A DNA stretch of 64,000 bases from a bacterium (GCA_027485645.1 JAIXQR010000007.1:744001-808000); one strand, 5' to 3'. Shown: positions 48,433 to 58,241, counted from the stretch's first letter. Program-made: numbers and translations. Notes: generated from the letters alone by a model not told the origin.

Positions 48433-49152
48433 TTACTGTTCTCGGCGCTTACGGCCTACAAGGAAATATACGGCGGTCGGGAACCACGGTAACCCACAAA
48501 AGCAGCAAACCATTTGCGGGATCAACCAGGCGATCCGAGCCTTCCGATTTAACATATCTATAATAAGCCAAGAAAAGCTCGCGAGCCCACTAGAAATCCA
48601 CGCACACAGCACAAGAAAGCTCACCATGTCGGATTTCGGTTTGGTCGTCGAAATCGGCTCCTTGGCGCTCATATCGGGCGGAGTGATCGGCTGGAAAACC
48701 GCCAGCGCGACCGTGACCGCTATCCCCAGCAGAATCACCCCAATCCCGACTCGGCTCCAGAACGGCTCACGCTGCACCAAGCTCTGGAACGCCGGCGGCA
48801 ACTGCCCGTCTCGTTCCAATACCGAGAGCGCCGTCGCATCTTGCGGGTCTATCTCCAGCACTTCTCGGGCAATGAGCAACGCCTCAATCCGCTTTTCGCC
48901 GCTAACGAGGAGACTAGCGAGATTGCCCGCCACCTTGATATCGCTGGGATCTAGCTCGCGCGCCGCTCGTAGGTCTGCTTCTGCCCCCGAGACATCACCC
49001 GCCCGAGCCCGCGTAACCCCACGCAATCCGAGGAGCTTTGCATTGCTCGGGGACTCCGCAATCAGGTCATCCAGCAGCGGCAGAGCGTCGGAATGTTTCT
49101 CGGATCGTAGAAGTTCAAGTGCCTGAGAAAAGCGAGGGTCAACTGAACTCAC
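48433..49152 (-). CDS. TPR protein with C-terminal membrane segments
   Basis: TPR-like ALPLLDDLIAESPSNAKLLGLRGVTRARAGDVSGAEADLRAARELDPSD; C-terminal hydrophobic helices. Confidence 0.7.
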   Translation of the reverse strand: MSSVDPRFSQALELLRSEKHSDALPLLDDLIAESPSNAKLLGLRGVTRARAGDVSGAEADLRAARELDPSDIKVAGNLASLLVSGEKRIEALLIAREVLEIDPQDATALSVLERDGQLPPAFQSLVQREPFWSRVGIGVILLGIAVTVALAVFQPITPPDMSAKEPISTTKPKSDMVSFLVLCAWISSGLASFSWLIIDMLNRKARIAWLIPQMVCCFCGLPWFPTAVYFLVGRKRREQ

Positions 49153-49194
49153 TACAGAATGTTACCGTTCCGCATGGAATGGGCTGGATTTTTG

Positions 49195-49200
49195 TATAAT
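49195..49200 (+). promoter_or_regulatory. TATAAT -10 element upstream of livK-like gene
   Basis: Exact consensus hexamer; -35 weak; leader contains CGCTAG-ctcgga-CTAGCG hairpin (49218-49235). Confidence 0.5.
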
Positions 49201-49234
49201 AGGCGCACTCAGGTCACCGCTAGCTCGGACTAGC

Positions 49235-50515
49235 GTGGGACAAGCAACCATGAATATTCAATTCTCCTGGAAACATGGGCTCATCGCCCTCGCTGTAGCC
49301 GCCGCGATCGGATGCAACGGCGGAGACTCAAGCGCCACCACGCCGACCGTCGAAAACAAAGGCACCGAAGCCGCACCTGCAGCAGGCGCCCGAAAAGCTC
49401 CTACGGCCGAAGGCAACAAGGTCGACGGCGACGTCATCAAGATTGGCATCGTTGGCAGCCTAACCGGAGACCAGAAACCATGGGGCGAAGACAGCATTGA
49501 AGGCGGCAAAATGGCCGTCGAAGAATTCAACGCTGCAGGTGGCATCAACGGAAAGAAAGTTGAGCTCATCACCGGAGACTCCAACTCCAAGGCCGAAGGC
49601 GCAAAGACCGCCGCCGAAAAGCTCATTTCTGATGGAGTCGTTGGAATCGTCGGTGAAGTCGCTTCGGGCCACACCATTCAGATCGCTAAGTCCGCTTTCG
49701 ATAAGGGCGTTCCAGTTGTCGCAATCGGCGCTACCAAGACCGACTTGACCAACGAAGGCACCCACGTCAGCCGCGTTTGCTACATCGACGACTTCCAGGG
49801 CCCTGTCATGGCGAAGTTCGCCTACGAAGAGCTCGGACTTCGAAAGGTCGCTTTGATGACCGACAACAAGCAGCCTTACTCGCAGTACCTGAGCAAGACT
49901 TTCGGAGATAAGTTCAAGGCTCTCGGCGGAAGCATCGTTAAGGAAGCTTTCTATGAATCCGGCCAAACCCAGTTCTCCGGCCAGATCACCGAACTCAAGG
50001 CCGAGAATCCAGACGGCCTGTTCCTTAGCGGCTACTTCACCGAAGTCGGCCCAATCGCTCAGCAGGTTCGACAGGCTGGCCTGAAGGACGTCAAGCTCAT
50101 GGGTGGAGACGGTTGGGATAGCCCACAGCTCCTCACCAGCGGTGGAGACGCCATCCTCGGTTCCTACTTCTGCAACCACTACAACAACAAGGAAGATCGC
50201 CCGATCGTCAAGTCGTTCCTCGAAGCCTACAAGAAGTCCCACGGCGGCAAAGAGCCTGGTACGACAATGGCTGCTCTCGGCTACGACGCGACCAAGCTTA
50301 TGCTGGACGCTCTGAAGCGAGCGAAGTCCCTCGACTCCAAGTCGCTGATCGAAGCGATCAACGAAACCGAAAAGTTTGCTGGAGTTTCCGGAGACATCAC
50401 GCTTAAGGGCTTCAACGGCAACCCACCAAAGCGAGCTCTCGTTGTCGAAGTGCGACCTCAGTCCGAAGGGTTCCAAGTCTTCCGAAAAGCCTACGAGGCG
50501 GACGAGATTAAGTAA
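49235..50515 (+). CDS. livK: Branched-chain amino acid ABC transporter substrate-binding protein (LivK-like)
   Basis: Lipoprotein signal; IGIVGSLTGDQKPWGEDSIEGGKMAVEEFNAAGGINGKKVELI. Likely start MNIQFS at 49250. Confidence 0.92.
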   Translation: MGQATMNIQFSWKHGLIALAVAAAIGCNGGDSSATTPTVENKGTEAAPAAGARKAPTAEGNKVDGDVIKIGIVGSLTGDQKPWGEDSIEGGKMAVEEFNAAGGINGKKVELITGDSNSKAEGAKTAAEKLISDGVVGIVGEVASGHTIQIAKSAFDKGVPVVAIGATKTDLTNEGTHVSRVCYIDDFQGPVMAKFAYEELGLRKVALMTDNKQPYSQYLSKTFGDKFKALGGSIVKEAFYESGQTQFSGQITELKAENPDGLFLSGYFTEVGPIAQQVRQAGLKDVKLMGGDGWDSPQLLTSGGDAILGSYFCNHYNNKEDRPIVKSFLEAYKKSHGGKEPGTTMAALGYDATKLMLDALKRAKSLDSKSLIEAINETEKFAGVSGDITLKGFNGNPPKRALVVEVRPQSEGFQVFRKAYEADEIK

Positions 50516-50523
50516 GCGGCCGA

Positions 50524-51696
50524 ATGACCGTATTCCCACACCTCTTGGCAGGGTTGGAGCTTTCCACCCTGCCGCAGCAACTTGTGAATGGCATCCTTTT
50601 GGGTGCCATTTACGCGCTTATAGCCCTCGGTTACACGATGGTCTATGGCGTCTTGAAACTCATCAACTTCGCTCACGGCGAAGTCTTCATGCTCGGTGCC
50701 TACACGGCGCTGTTCACCTCGTGGTCCTTTGGATTCACCGAAGTCGGAAACAAGCAGGACTCGTCGCCAGGAATTCTCATCCTGATGCTGATCGTTTCCA
50801 TGACGGTCTGCGGCGTCGTTGGCGTGCTCATCGAGCGGTTCGCTTACCGGCCAATGCGAAGTCAGCCGAGAATTGCGTCACTCATCACGGCAATCGGCAT
50901 CTCGCTTTTGCTCCAGTACGGTGGCCAGCTCTTCCTGCCTAGCAGCCCACCGCCAAGCATCAGCGACAAGGTGAACCCATTTAAGGGCAACATCGAAATT
51001 CCGCTCAAGCCAGCTGATAGCGCCCTGCTTGCCCAAGCAGAACAGCTCAAGGCAAAAGTCACGAGCACCAAAGCTGCCTACGACGAACAGCTCAAGTCGG
51101 AAAAGGATTCCTTCAACCTCAGCCCAGTCGGAAAGGAGCTTCGCACCGCCTCGCAAGATGCTGAGCGCGACTATAGAAACGCCATTGACAAGGCCAACAA
51201 AGATGCGCTCGTGATCACGCTCCCGCAGGGGCAGGTCATCATGCTCGTCACCACCGTTATCTTGATGGTCATCCTGACATGGCTAGTCATGCGCACCACC
51301 GCGGGTCGCGCCATGCGCGCTGCCTCGCTCGACTTCGATGCCGCGTCGCTGATGGGCATCAACGTAAACACCGTCATCGCCTTCACCTTCTTCATCGGCT
51401 CTGCCCTGGCGGGTGCTGGCGCGATGATGAATGCCTCGTTCCTCGGCGGAACCAAGATCGACACGTTCTTCGGCATGCTGCCGGGCGTTAAAGCATTCGT
51501 TGCGGCCGTTCTTGGCGGAATCGGAAACATTCCAGGTGCCGTTCTGGGCGGAATCCTGATGGGACTAGCCGAAACCATGGTCATCTGGGCCGGATATGGC
51601 AACTACAAAGATGCCATCGCCTTCATCGTCCTCATCGTTGTGCTGCTCGTAAAACCGGGCGGACTGCTTGGCTCGAACAAGGTGGAAAAGGTTTGA
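50524..51696 (+). CDS. livH: Branched-chain amino acid ABC transporter permease (LivH-like) with internal charged insertion
   Basis: QQLVNGILLGAIYALIALGYTMVYGVLKLINFAHGEVFMLGAY; MRAASLDFDAASLMGINVNTVI. Confidence 0.92.
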   Translation: MTVFPHLLAGLELSTLPQQLVNGILLGAIYALIALGYTMVYGVLKLINFAHGEVFMLGAYTALFTSWSFGFTEVGNKQDSSPGILILMLIVSMTVCGVVGVLIERFAYRPMRSQPRIASLITAIGISLLLQYGGQLFLPSSPPPSISDKVNPFKGNIEIPLKPADSALLAQAEQLKAKVTSTKAAYDEQLKSEKDSFNLSPVGKELRTASQDAERDYRNAIDKANKDALVITLPQGQVIMLVTTVILMVILTWLVMRTTAGRAMRAASLDFDAASLMGINVNTVIAFTFFIGSALAGAGAMMNASFLGGTKIDTFFGMLPGVKAFVAAVLGGIGNIPGAVLGGILMGLAETMVIWAGYGNYKDAIAFIVLIVVLLVKPGGLLGSNKVEKV

Positions 51697-52877
51697 AGTT
51701 CTGGGGCGTTCGTCTTGCCTCGATCCTCGGAGCGGTGGCGTTTTGCTTCCTGCTCGAAGCCGTTGCGCAAGGACAAAGTTCGTTTGTCCAGCGCCTCTTT
51801 GTTCTTGCCGGCCTGTACGTCACCCTTGCGGTTTCGCTCAACCTGATCAACGGCATCACCGGCCAGTTCAGCATTGGTCATGCGGCCTTCTATCAGGTTG
51901 GTGCCTACACCGCCGGATTCTGTGCCAGTCGGTTCTTTGCCCAAATGAACTTGCCGCCCGCAGCATGGCTACTCCTGATGATGGTCACATCGGCCATCAC
52001 CGCCGGATTGGCGGGGCTCCTCGTCGGATTGCCCTCACTACGCCTTAAAGGCGACTACCTGGCCATTGTCACGCTCGGATTTGGCGAAATCATTCGTATC
52101 TTCGCCCAGAACCAGGAAGCTCTGGGTGGTGCGTATGGTCTTACCGTCGCGCCAAAAATTCAGTACGTTTGGGCTGCATGGCTCCTGGCGATCCTCTGTA
52201 TCGCGGTCTGCCGCAACCTTCTTCGGTCAGCGCATGGACTTCCCTTCCTGGCCGTTCGCGAAGACGAGATTGCCAGCAGCGCCATGGGCGTAAACGTCAC
52301 GCAAACCAAGGTGGTCGCATTCGTCCTCGGCTCCATGTTTGCTGGTGCCGCCGGCGCGATCCTTGCCCACTTCGAGAGCTTCGTCAGCCCGCCCATGTTC
52401 ACCATGGACGTCAGCTTTACCATCGTCACGATGGTCGTTCTCGGTGGAACAGGTTCCATCACCGGTTCGGTTCTAGCCGCCATTCTCCTGTTCTATCTGC
52501 CGGAGAAAATGCGCGACTTCACCAACATCCCGTTGGCCGGAGTTGCCGCTGCATTCGTGGCCATCAGTGCCGCCGTGTTCGCCATCCGCTGGGTGATGCA
52601 GAACTTCCATGGCAGCACAAAGGACCGCGCCATTCGGTACCTCGGGATACTCGTCGGCGCCGTCGTCATTTGGTTCCTCAGCAAGGCTCTTCTCGGAAAC
52701 GTGCCTAGCCTAAAGGAAAACATTGACGGCTCGAAGCTCCGAATGGTGGTCTTCAGCGTCACCCTCGTTGTGCTGATGTTGCTCCGTCCGCAGGGCATGC
52801 TCGGACACCACGAATTCTCGTGGGACTGGGTGCGCAGCAAGTTCGGAAAGCCCACAGTGAAGGAGGCCACCGCTTGA
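51693..52877 (+). CDS. livM: Branched-chain amino acid ABC transporter permease (LivM-like)
   Basis: LYVTLAVSLNLINGITGQFSIGHAAFYQVGAYT; VREDEIASSAMGVNVTQTKVVAFVLGSMFAGAAGAI. Confidence 0.92.
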   Translation: MKFWGVRLASILGAVAFCFLLEAVAQGQSSFVQRLFVLAGLYVTLAVSLNLINGITGQFSIGHAAFYQVGAYTAGFCASRFFAQMNLPPAAWLLLMMVTSAITAGLAGLLVGLPSLRLKGDYLAIVTLGFGEIIRIFAQNQEALGGAYGLTVAPKIQYVWAAWLLAILCIAVCRNLLRSAHGLPFLAVREDEIASSAMGVNVTQTKVVAFVLGSMFAGAAGAILAHFESFVSPPMFTMDVSFTIVTMVVLGGTGSITGSVLAAILLFYLPEKMRDFTNIPLAGVAAAFVAISAAVFAIRWVMQNFHGSTKDRAIRYLGILVGAVVIWFLSKALLGNVPSLKENIDGSKLRMVVFSVTLVVLMLLRPQGMLGHHEFSWDWVRSKFGKPTVKEATA

Positions 52878-53638
52878 GCCTCCTCCAACTCGATCAGGCA
52901 ACTATCAAGTTCGGCGGTCTCATCGCCGTCAATAGCGTTAGCTTCGAGCTCAAGAAGGGTGATCTATTCGGCCTCATCGGCCCGAACGGTGCGGGCAAGA
53001 CCACTTGCTTCAACCTCATCACGGGCGTATACAAACCGACCAGCGGAAAAATCACCTTTGATGGCAAAGAAATTGGCGGCACCCCCGCCAACAAAATCGC
53101 CAACCTCGGAATCGCCCGAACGTTCCAGAACATCCGACTCTTCAAGTCGCTGTCCGTGCTTGAGAACGTAGTCGTGGGTGGCTTCCTTCGGCACAAGACT
53201 CCTCTGCTCTCCGCGCTGGCGTACATGCCAAACGTGATCAAAGAGACGGAAAGCCTGAAAGCCGAGGCCCTCGAGCTGCTCAAGATCGTGAACCTCGACA
53301 AAGTCGCCGATGTGCGATCGGCTGACCTCAGCTACGGTATGCAGCGACGACTCGAGATTGCGCGCGCCATGGCAACCCAGCCTAAGTTGCTTCTCCTGGA
53401 CGAACCTGCCGCCGGCATGAACCCCCAGGAAAAAGAAGAGCTGAACGCAATGGTCAAGCACATTCGCGACGAAGTCGGCCTCACGGTCCTGCTCATTGAA
53501 CACGACATGCGCTTCGTGATGTCGCTGTGCGAACGAATCGTCGTCTTGGACGCTGGCAAAGAGATCGCCGCCGGCCCGCCAGACGCCATCCGAAGTGACC
53601 CCAAGGTCATCGCCGCCTACCTCGGCGAAGCGGTTTAA
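52874..53638 (+). CDS. livG: Branched-chain amino acid ABC transporter ATP-binding protein (LivG-like)
   Basis: GLIGPNGAGKTTCFNLITG, LSYGMQRRLEIARAMATQPKLLLLDEPAAGMNPQE; TTG start in TTGA overlap. Confidence 0.93.
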   Translation: MSLLQLDQATIKFGGLIAVNSVSFELKKGDLFGLIGPNGAGKTTCFNLITGVYKPTSGKITFDGKEIGGTPANKIANLGIARTFQNIRLFKSLSVLENVVVGGFLRHKTPLLSALAYMPNVIKETESLKAEALELLKIVNLDKVADVRSADLSYGMQRRLEIARAMATQPKLLLLDEPAAGMNPQEKEELNAMVKHIRDEVGLTVLLIEHDMRFVMSLCERIVVLDAGKEIAAGPPDAIRSDPKVIAAYLGEAV

Positions 53639-53653
53639 CGGCCCGAGGCAAGA

Positions 53654-55018
53654 ATGGAAACAACGGTCGCGAGGCTGAACTCCATTCTTGCCAATGCTGA
53701 CATGAGCGATGCAATCGGCACCGCCATTGTTTCCCACCTGTACATCATTGGCCCCGTCCTAAGTCTGTTTTGCCTTGCTTGGGCATACAAAGAGGCCAGG
53801 CGCCGACGCCAGATGCAGGGGCTACCTACCAGCCGCGTCAAGGGCGTGTTCATTGGCTTTGTAGAGTTGCAGGGCATCCTCCGTTGCCAAAATCCCGTCA
53901 CCAGCTTCTTGGCCGAGCTTCCCTGCGCGTTCTACCGGTACTCCGTGCAGGAAGAGTGGCGACGCGTCGTCGTTGAGCGAGACTCTAAAGGCAACACGCG
54001 GACCCGAACCGAATCGGGGTGGAGCGAAGTTGCGTCCGGTAGCCGCATGACGTGCTTTGATCTTGAAGACGAAACGGGCCAAATCCAGATCTGGCCCGAG
54101 GGAGCGGAAATTGAACCTGCTTCCGTATTGTCCAGAACTTGCGGACGCAATGACCCGATGTACTACGACAAGGGTCCGGCTGGCTCCATTTCGGACAGCA
54201 CTCACACCCGAAGATTCACCGAAGAAATCCTTCCCCTTGACCGCCTGATCTTCGTTGTCGGCCAAAGCCGAGAGCGCGCAGACCGGGTTGAACCCGAAAT
54301 CGCTTTCCACCGGGACGCCCCTCGGTTTCTCATCTCGGTTCGGCAAGAAGCCCAGATCATCTCCAGCCACGGGTGGACCGAGTTTGGAGCCCTCATCTTC
54401 GGAGCCATCCTCTGCATCGGATTGCCCGCATTTCAGATTTATCAAACCGAGTTTCGCCCCTTCCGCCCCGACATGCTCATTGCCTATGGCGGCCTGTATT
54501 TGCTGGTGCTCGGGCTGCAGGGTGCCATCGGGGTTTACAACAGCTTGATTGACATCCACCAGCGCGTCAAGCAAGGCTTCAGCCTCATCGACGTTCAGTT
54601 AAAGCGCCGCTACGACTTGCTGACGAATCTCATCACTACGGTCCAGGGTTACAAAGGCCACGAATCGAACGTGCTAGAAATGGTCTCGACGCTTCGAGCC
54701 GAAGCACAGGAACAACAGCAGCAACATGGGGTTGGCCGAAAAGTCCTAGCCTTGGCAGAGTCCTACCCCGAACTTCGATCCAACCGAACCTTTCTCCAGC
54801 TTCAGAAAGAACTGCAGGACACCGAAGACCGGATTGCCCTTGCTCGGGCCTACTATCTGGACATCTGCAGCAACTTCGACATCCTGCTCCAGAAATTCCC
54901 GAACAGCCTCATTCAGTCTTTGGTGCAGTTCAAGGCTCCGCCAAGCCTGGACTTTTTGCCAGAAGAAAGGGTCGTGCCGAACGTAAAATTCGGTCACGAC
55001 CCTCTTCAGGACGAGTGA
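53654..55018 (+). CDS. Fusion of GIDE/MULAN-type domain with LemA-like domain
   Basis: N-terminal TM + GLPTSRVKGVFIGFVELQGI... ; C-terminal YNSLIDIHQRVKQGFSLIDVQLKRRYDLLTNLITTVQGYKGHE. Confidence 0.8.
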   Translation: METTVARLNSILANADMSDAIGTAIVSHLYIIGPVLSLFCLAWAYKEARRRRQMQGLPTSRVKGVFIGFVELQGILRCQNPVTSFLAELPCAFYRYSVQEEWRRVVVERDSKGNTRTRTESGWSEVASGSRMTCFDLEDETGQIQIWPEGAEIEPASVLSRTCGRNDPMYYDKGPAGSISDSTHTRRFTEEILPLDRLIFVVGQSRERADRVEPEIAFHRDAPRFLISVRQEAQIISSHGWTEFGALIFGAILCIGLPAFQIYQTEFRPFRPDMLIAYGGLYLLVLGLQGAIGVYNSLIDIHQRVKQGFSLIDVQLKRRYDLLTNLITTVQGYKGHESNVLEMVSTLRAEAQEQQQQHGVGRKVLALAESYPELRSNRTFLQLQKELQDTEDRIALARAYYLDICSNFDILLQKFPNSLIQSLVQFKAPPSLDFLPEERVVPNVKFGHDPLQDE

Positions 55019-56032
55019 TCAGTACTTAGCAGTTTGGAGTGCAACCCGAACGATCTTCTCGACCGACGGGAGGACGTGCAGTTCAAGCGGCTTGACCCAA
55101 GGAACCGGCGTGTCCAGTCGGGTCACTCGTGCCGGAGGCGCATCGAGGAGATTGAAAGCATTGTTCGCAATTCGCGCCACGATCTCACCGGCGAAGCCGC
55201 AAGTCATCGGAGCCTCGTTCACAACCACCACGCGGTTGGTCTTCGCGAGCGACTTGTAGATCGTCTCTTCGTCCAGCGGAACCAAGGTTCGAATGTCGAT
55301 CACTTCTGCCGAAACGCCGAGCTTCTCCAGCTCAGCCGCGGCGGACATGCAGTGATAAACGCTCTGACCGTAGGAGACGAACGTAATGTCCGTTCCTTCC
55401 TTTCGCACAACTGCCTGACCAAGCGGAACAATGTAGTCCTCGTCTGGAAGCACTTCCGCGATCTCGTTCTTTCGATAAAGCTCTTTGATCTCGAAGAAGA
55501 TGCAGGGGTTTCCATCTCGCAACGCGGCCTTCAAGAGTCCTTTGGCATCGTACGGCGTGCTCGGCACAACCACACGAAGACCGGGGCTGTGGCAGAACCA
55601 AGCCTCGTTCATTTGGCTGTGGTAAAGCGCACCGCCACCGTAGCCACCCGCTGGTCCACGAACAACGACGGGCAGGTTCACTTCCCCGGCGGTTCGGTAA
55701 TGGTAGGTCGCCATCATGTTGACGATCTGGTCGAAGCCGCAAGAAATGAAGTCGATGAACTGCATTTCGGCCATCACCGTCTTGCCGTTCAAGGCCATTC
55801 CGACCGCGGTGCCGATGATCGCCGCCTCCGCGATTGGTGCATCTATCACGCGGGTGCTTCCAAACTCTTCGAGCAGGCCTTCCGTAACGCCAAAAGCGCC
55901 ACCGAGCATGCCGATGTCCTCGCCCTGACAGATCATCTGATCGTTTCGGCGCATCTCTTCGATCAGCGCCTCACGAAGAGCGGTGAGGTAATTCTTCTTA
56001 ACCAGAGTTGGTTCGGCGGCAACGGCTGCCAT
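55019..56032 (-). CDS. pdhB: 2-oxo acid dehydrogenase (pyruvate dehydrogenase-like) E1 beta subunit
   Basis: LREALIEEMRRNDQMICQGEDIGMLGGAFGVTEGLLEEFG...APIAEAAIIGTAVGMAL. Confidence 0.92.
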   Translation of the reverse strand: MAAVAAEPTLVKKNYLTALREALIEEMRRNDQMICQGEDIGMLGGAFGVTEGLLEEFGSTRVIDAPIAEAAIIGTAVGMALNGKTVMAEMQFIDFISCGFDQIVNMMATYHYRTAGEVNLPVVVRGPAGGYGGGALYHSQMNEAWFCHSPGLRVVVPSTPYDAKGLLKAALRDGNPCIFFEIKELYRKNEIAEVLPDEDYIVPLGQAVVRKEGTDITFVSYGQSVYHCMSAAAELEKLGVSAEVIDIRTLVPLDEETIYKSLAKTNRVVVVNEAPMTCGFAGEIVARIANNAFNLLDAPPARVTRLDTPVPWVKPLELHVLPSVEKIVRVALQTAKY

Positions 56033-57174
56033 TAAGCGTTCTCCTTAAAGACCCACATGGCGCCTTCTTCTGCATCCGGGAGCGGCGAGTTCAACGCGAA
56101 CTCGATGCCTCGGTTCAAGTAATCAACCACCGCTGGCGGAAAGTCGTCGTTCGTAGCTTCGCTCGCGCTCTTGCGCTCGGCGATGTACTGTTCGGCTTCG
56201 GCACCGCTGAGGAAACCGCGCTCGATCAAAGACTGTCGGCAAATCGCGATTGGATCCCGAGTTCGCCCCGCTTCGATCTGATCATTTGGCCGATACTTCA
56301 TCGCGCGATCATCGTCGTGGTCGCCGTGGCCGTAGGCGCGGAAGGTTTTGCATTCAACAATGCTCGGTCCTTTGCCAGATCGAGCGTGCTCAACCGCCGC
56401 CATGACCTTGTCGTAAACATCAAAAACGTCTTGGCCGTCGGCAACCAATCCAGGAATTCCGTACCCATGAGCGCGGTCTGCGACATCAGGGGTTGGACAG
56501 CCCAAGTGGACCGGCGTGCCATAAGCCCACTGGTTGTTTTCAACGATTGTAACGACCGGAAGCTTGTGCACGGCCGCAAAGTTAACGGCTTCGTGAAAAA
56601 TTCCTTGGGCCGTTGAACCTTCGCCGTTGAACGTGAGAACGACTGCATCGCCTCCGTTCATTCGGTCGGCATAAACCACGCCCGCCGCAACCGGAATCGT
56701 GCCCGCGAGCATCGAGGTCGAGTGGATAATTCGCTTCGACTTGCTGCCGATGTGCGACCAGTTGTCGCGTGCTCGGCCCGGAGAACCGACCTTGCCCCAC
56801 ACCTGGGCGCAAACCTCTTCGATCGACATTCCGGATCGCGTTGGGTCATCCCACTGGAATTTGGAATCCTTCAGGAAGAAGGCCGGCATGTCGCGGTGAA
56901 TGGGCGAAATCCAATCGGTGGATTTCAAGCCAAACAGTGCGCCAACCAAAATGGCTTCCTGGTTGTGGGAACTGTAAAGAGTGCCGCGCAGGCGTCCGCG
57001 CTTCTTCTCTTTGATCAAGCGAATGTCAAAATATCGCGCGAGATACAGTTGGTTGAAGATTTCAAGACAATCTTCTTTCGTTAGAAGTTGACTTGGGCGC
57101 GAATCAGAAATTGACTCGGCGGTTTCGGCTAACGGCTCGAATGCCGCTGTGCCAGTAGTTGGAATAACTGACAT
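56032..57174 (-). CDS. pdhA: 2-oxo acid dehydrogenase (pyruvate dehydrogenase-like) E1 alpha subunit
   Basis: TPP motif NGEGSTAQGIFHEAVNFAAVHKLPVVTIVENNQWA; ECKTFRAYGHGDHDD. Confidence 0.92.
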   Translation of the reverse strand: MSVIPTTGTAAFEPLAETAESISDSRPSQLLTKEDCLEIFNQLYLARYFDIRLIKEKKRGRLRGTLYSSHNQEAILVGALFGLKSTDWISPIHRDMPAFFLKDSKFQWDDPTRSGMSIEEVCAQVWGKVGSPGRARDNWSHIGSKSKRIIHSTSMLAGTIPVAAGVVYADRMNGGDAVVLTFNGEGSTAQGIFHEAVNFAAVHKLPVVTIVENNQWAYGTPVHLGCPTPDVADRAHGYGIPGLVADGQDVFDVYDKVMAAVEHARSGKGPSIVECKTFRAYGHGDHDDDRAMKYRPNDQIEAGRTRDPIAICRQSLIERGFLSGAEAEQYIAERKSASEATNDDFPPAVVDYLNRGIEFALNSPLPDAEEGAMWVFKENA

Positions 57175-57202
57175 AGTCCTCTTTCGTGGTCAATTAAAGA
57201 TA

Positions 57203-57236
57203 CCCGAGTCAGGAATTTTGAATCTCCCGACTCGGG
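57203..57236 (-). terminator. Candidate intrinsic terminator downstream of 57261..58241
   Basis: CCCGAGTC...GACTCGGG stem; modestly T-rich tail on minus strand. Confidence 0.5.
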
Positions 57237-57260
57237 ATATATCCCTTAACTTTCTTTGAC

Positions 57261-58241
57261 TTACCGGAACAACGGCATTCGCAACGCTTCCAAGAGCCAA
57301 TCGAAGAACGGAATCGCTCCTTCGTACTTGTCGTAGCTGTCGACTTCATCGCCCTTGTCGTCAAGAATCAGCTGAGTCGGGTAGGTCGTCACCCCATACA
57401 CGCCAGCCGCCTTCGGATTCTTTACGGCGTCGATTCGCACGAAAACGAGCCGGTTCTCAAACGCCTTGAATCGAGGGGTCACGTAGACCTCTTTCTCGAG
57501 CTTTGCGCTAGTCGCGTCCTTCGGAACATAGAAGTCCACGAACACCTTTCGCTTGGTGCGCCGGGCAAGATCAACCGCCGCCACCAGGTCGGTGGACCAC
57601 TTTGGCGATTCGTACTCGACCTCAGAGATTTCTCCCTTTGCCGTCTTCGGGTCGAAGGCAAACTTCGTTGCTGGAACATCCGCGCCGAGCTTGATATCGG
57701 GTGCAACGAAAACTAGATTCGGAAGTGGAGCCTCTTGGTACTCAAACTGGCGAGCAATGTTTGCCTTCGTATCCAAGTAATAGGTCGTCACGCCACGTCC
57801 CAATGGAGCTTCCACTGCTCGGAAATCCGTATTCAGCCGCGATCGAATTCCCAGGTCTCGCACTGCCGGAGCCTTAGCCATTGATGGATCAAAGAATGCT
57901 CCCCAGATTCGAAACTGCATTGGCGCGAAGAATCGACCCAAATCGTTGGCCACTTGAGCCCGCTTTGTAAACTTCTGCGAAGCTACGTCGAACCGATAAA
58001 GGGTCGTGCCATCGCCGATGATCGTCTCGGTCGGAGACTGTAGCCGGAACTTGTTTGGCTTCTGGAGGGTTACCGAATACGCTTCGCGAGTTCCGCCAAT
58101 CGTTTGCACCGTGTAGTCCACGGAAAGCGTCTTCGCTTTGGAAAGTGAGTCAAGATAATCGCCAAGCGCGTATCTTCCGTTCTGGGCCGGGGCCAGAACC
58201 GCCAAACTGCACAATAGTACGATGGTCGTAAATTTCGTCAT
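57261..58241 (-). CDS. Exported protein: LolA-like N-terminus plus thioredoxin-like C-terminus lacking CxxC
   Basis: SLSKAKTLSVDYTVQTIGG..., KRKVFVDFYVPKDATSAKLEKEVY...VYGVTTYPTQLILDDKGDEV. Confidence 0.65.
   Translation of the reverse strand: MTKFTTIVLLCSLAVLAPAQNGRYALGDYLDSLSKAKTLSVDYTVQTIGGTREAYSVTLQKPNKFRLQSPTETIIGDGTTLYRFDVASQKFTKRAQVANDLGRFFAPMQFRIWGAFFDPSMAKAPAVRDLGIRSRLNTDFRAVEAPLGRGVTTYYLDTKANIARQFEYQEAPLPNLVFVAPDIKLGADVPATKFAFDPKTAKGEISEVEYESPKWSTDLVAAVDLARRTKRKVFVDFYVPKDATSAKLEKEVYVTPRFKAFENRLVFVRIDAVKNPKAAGVYGVTTYPTQLILDDKGDEVDSYDKYEGAIPFFDWLLEALRMPLFR

Noticed and set aside
49460-50539. 359-aa minus-strand ORF
   Set aside because: Antisense to livK; no domain signature.
52964-53737. 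257-aa minus-strand ORF
   Set aside because: Antisense to livG; no recognisable motifs.
55034-56035. 333-aa plus-strand ORF
   Set aside because: Antisense to pdhB; composition of a shadow ORF.
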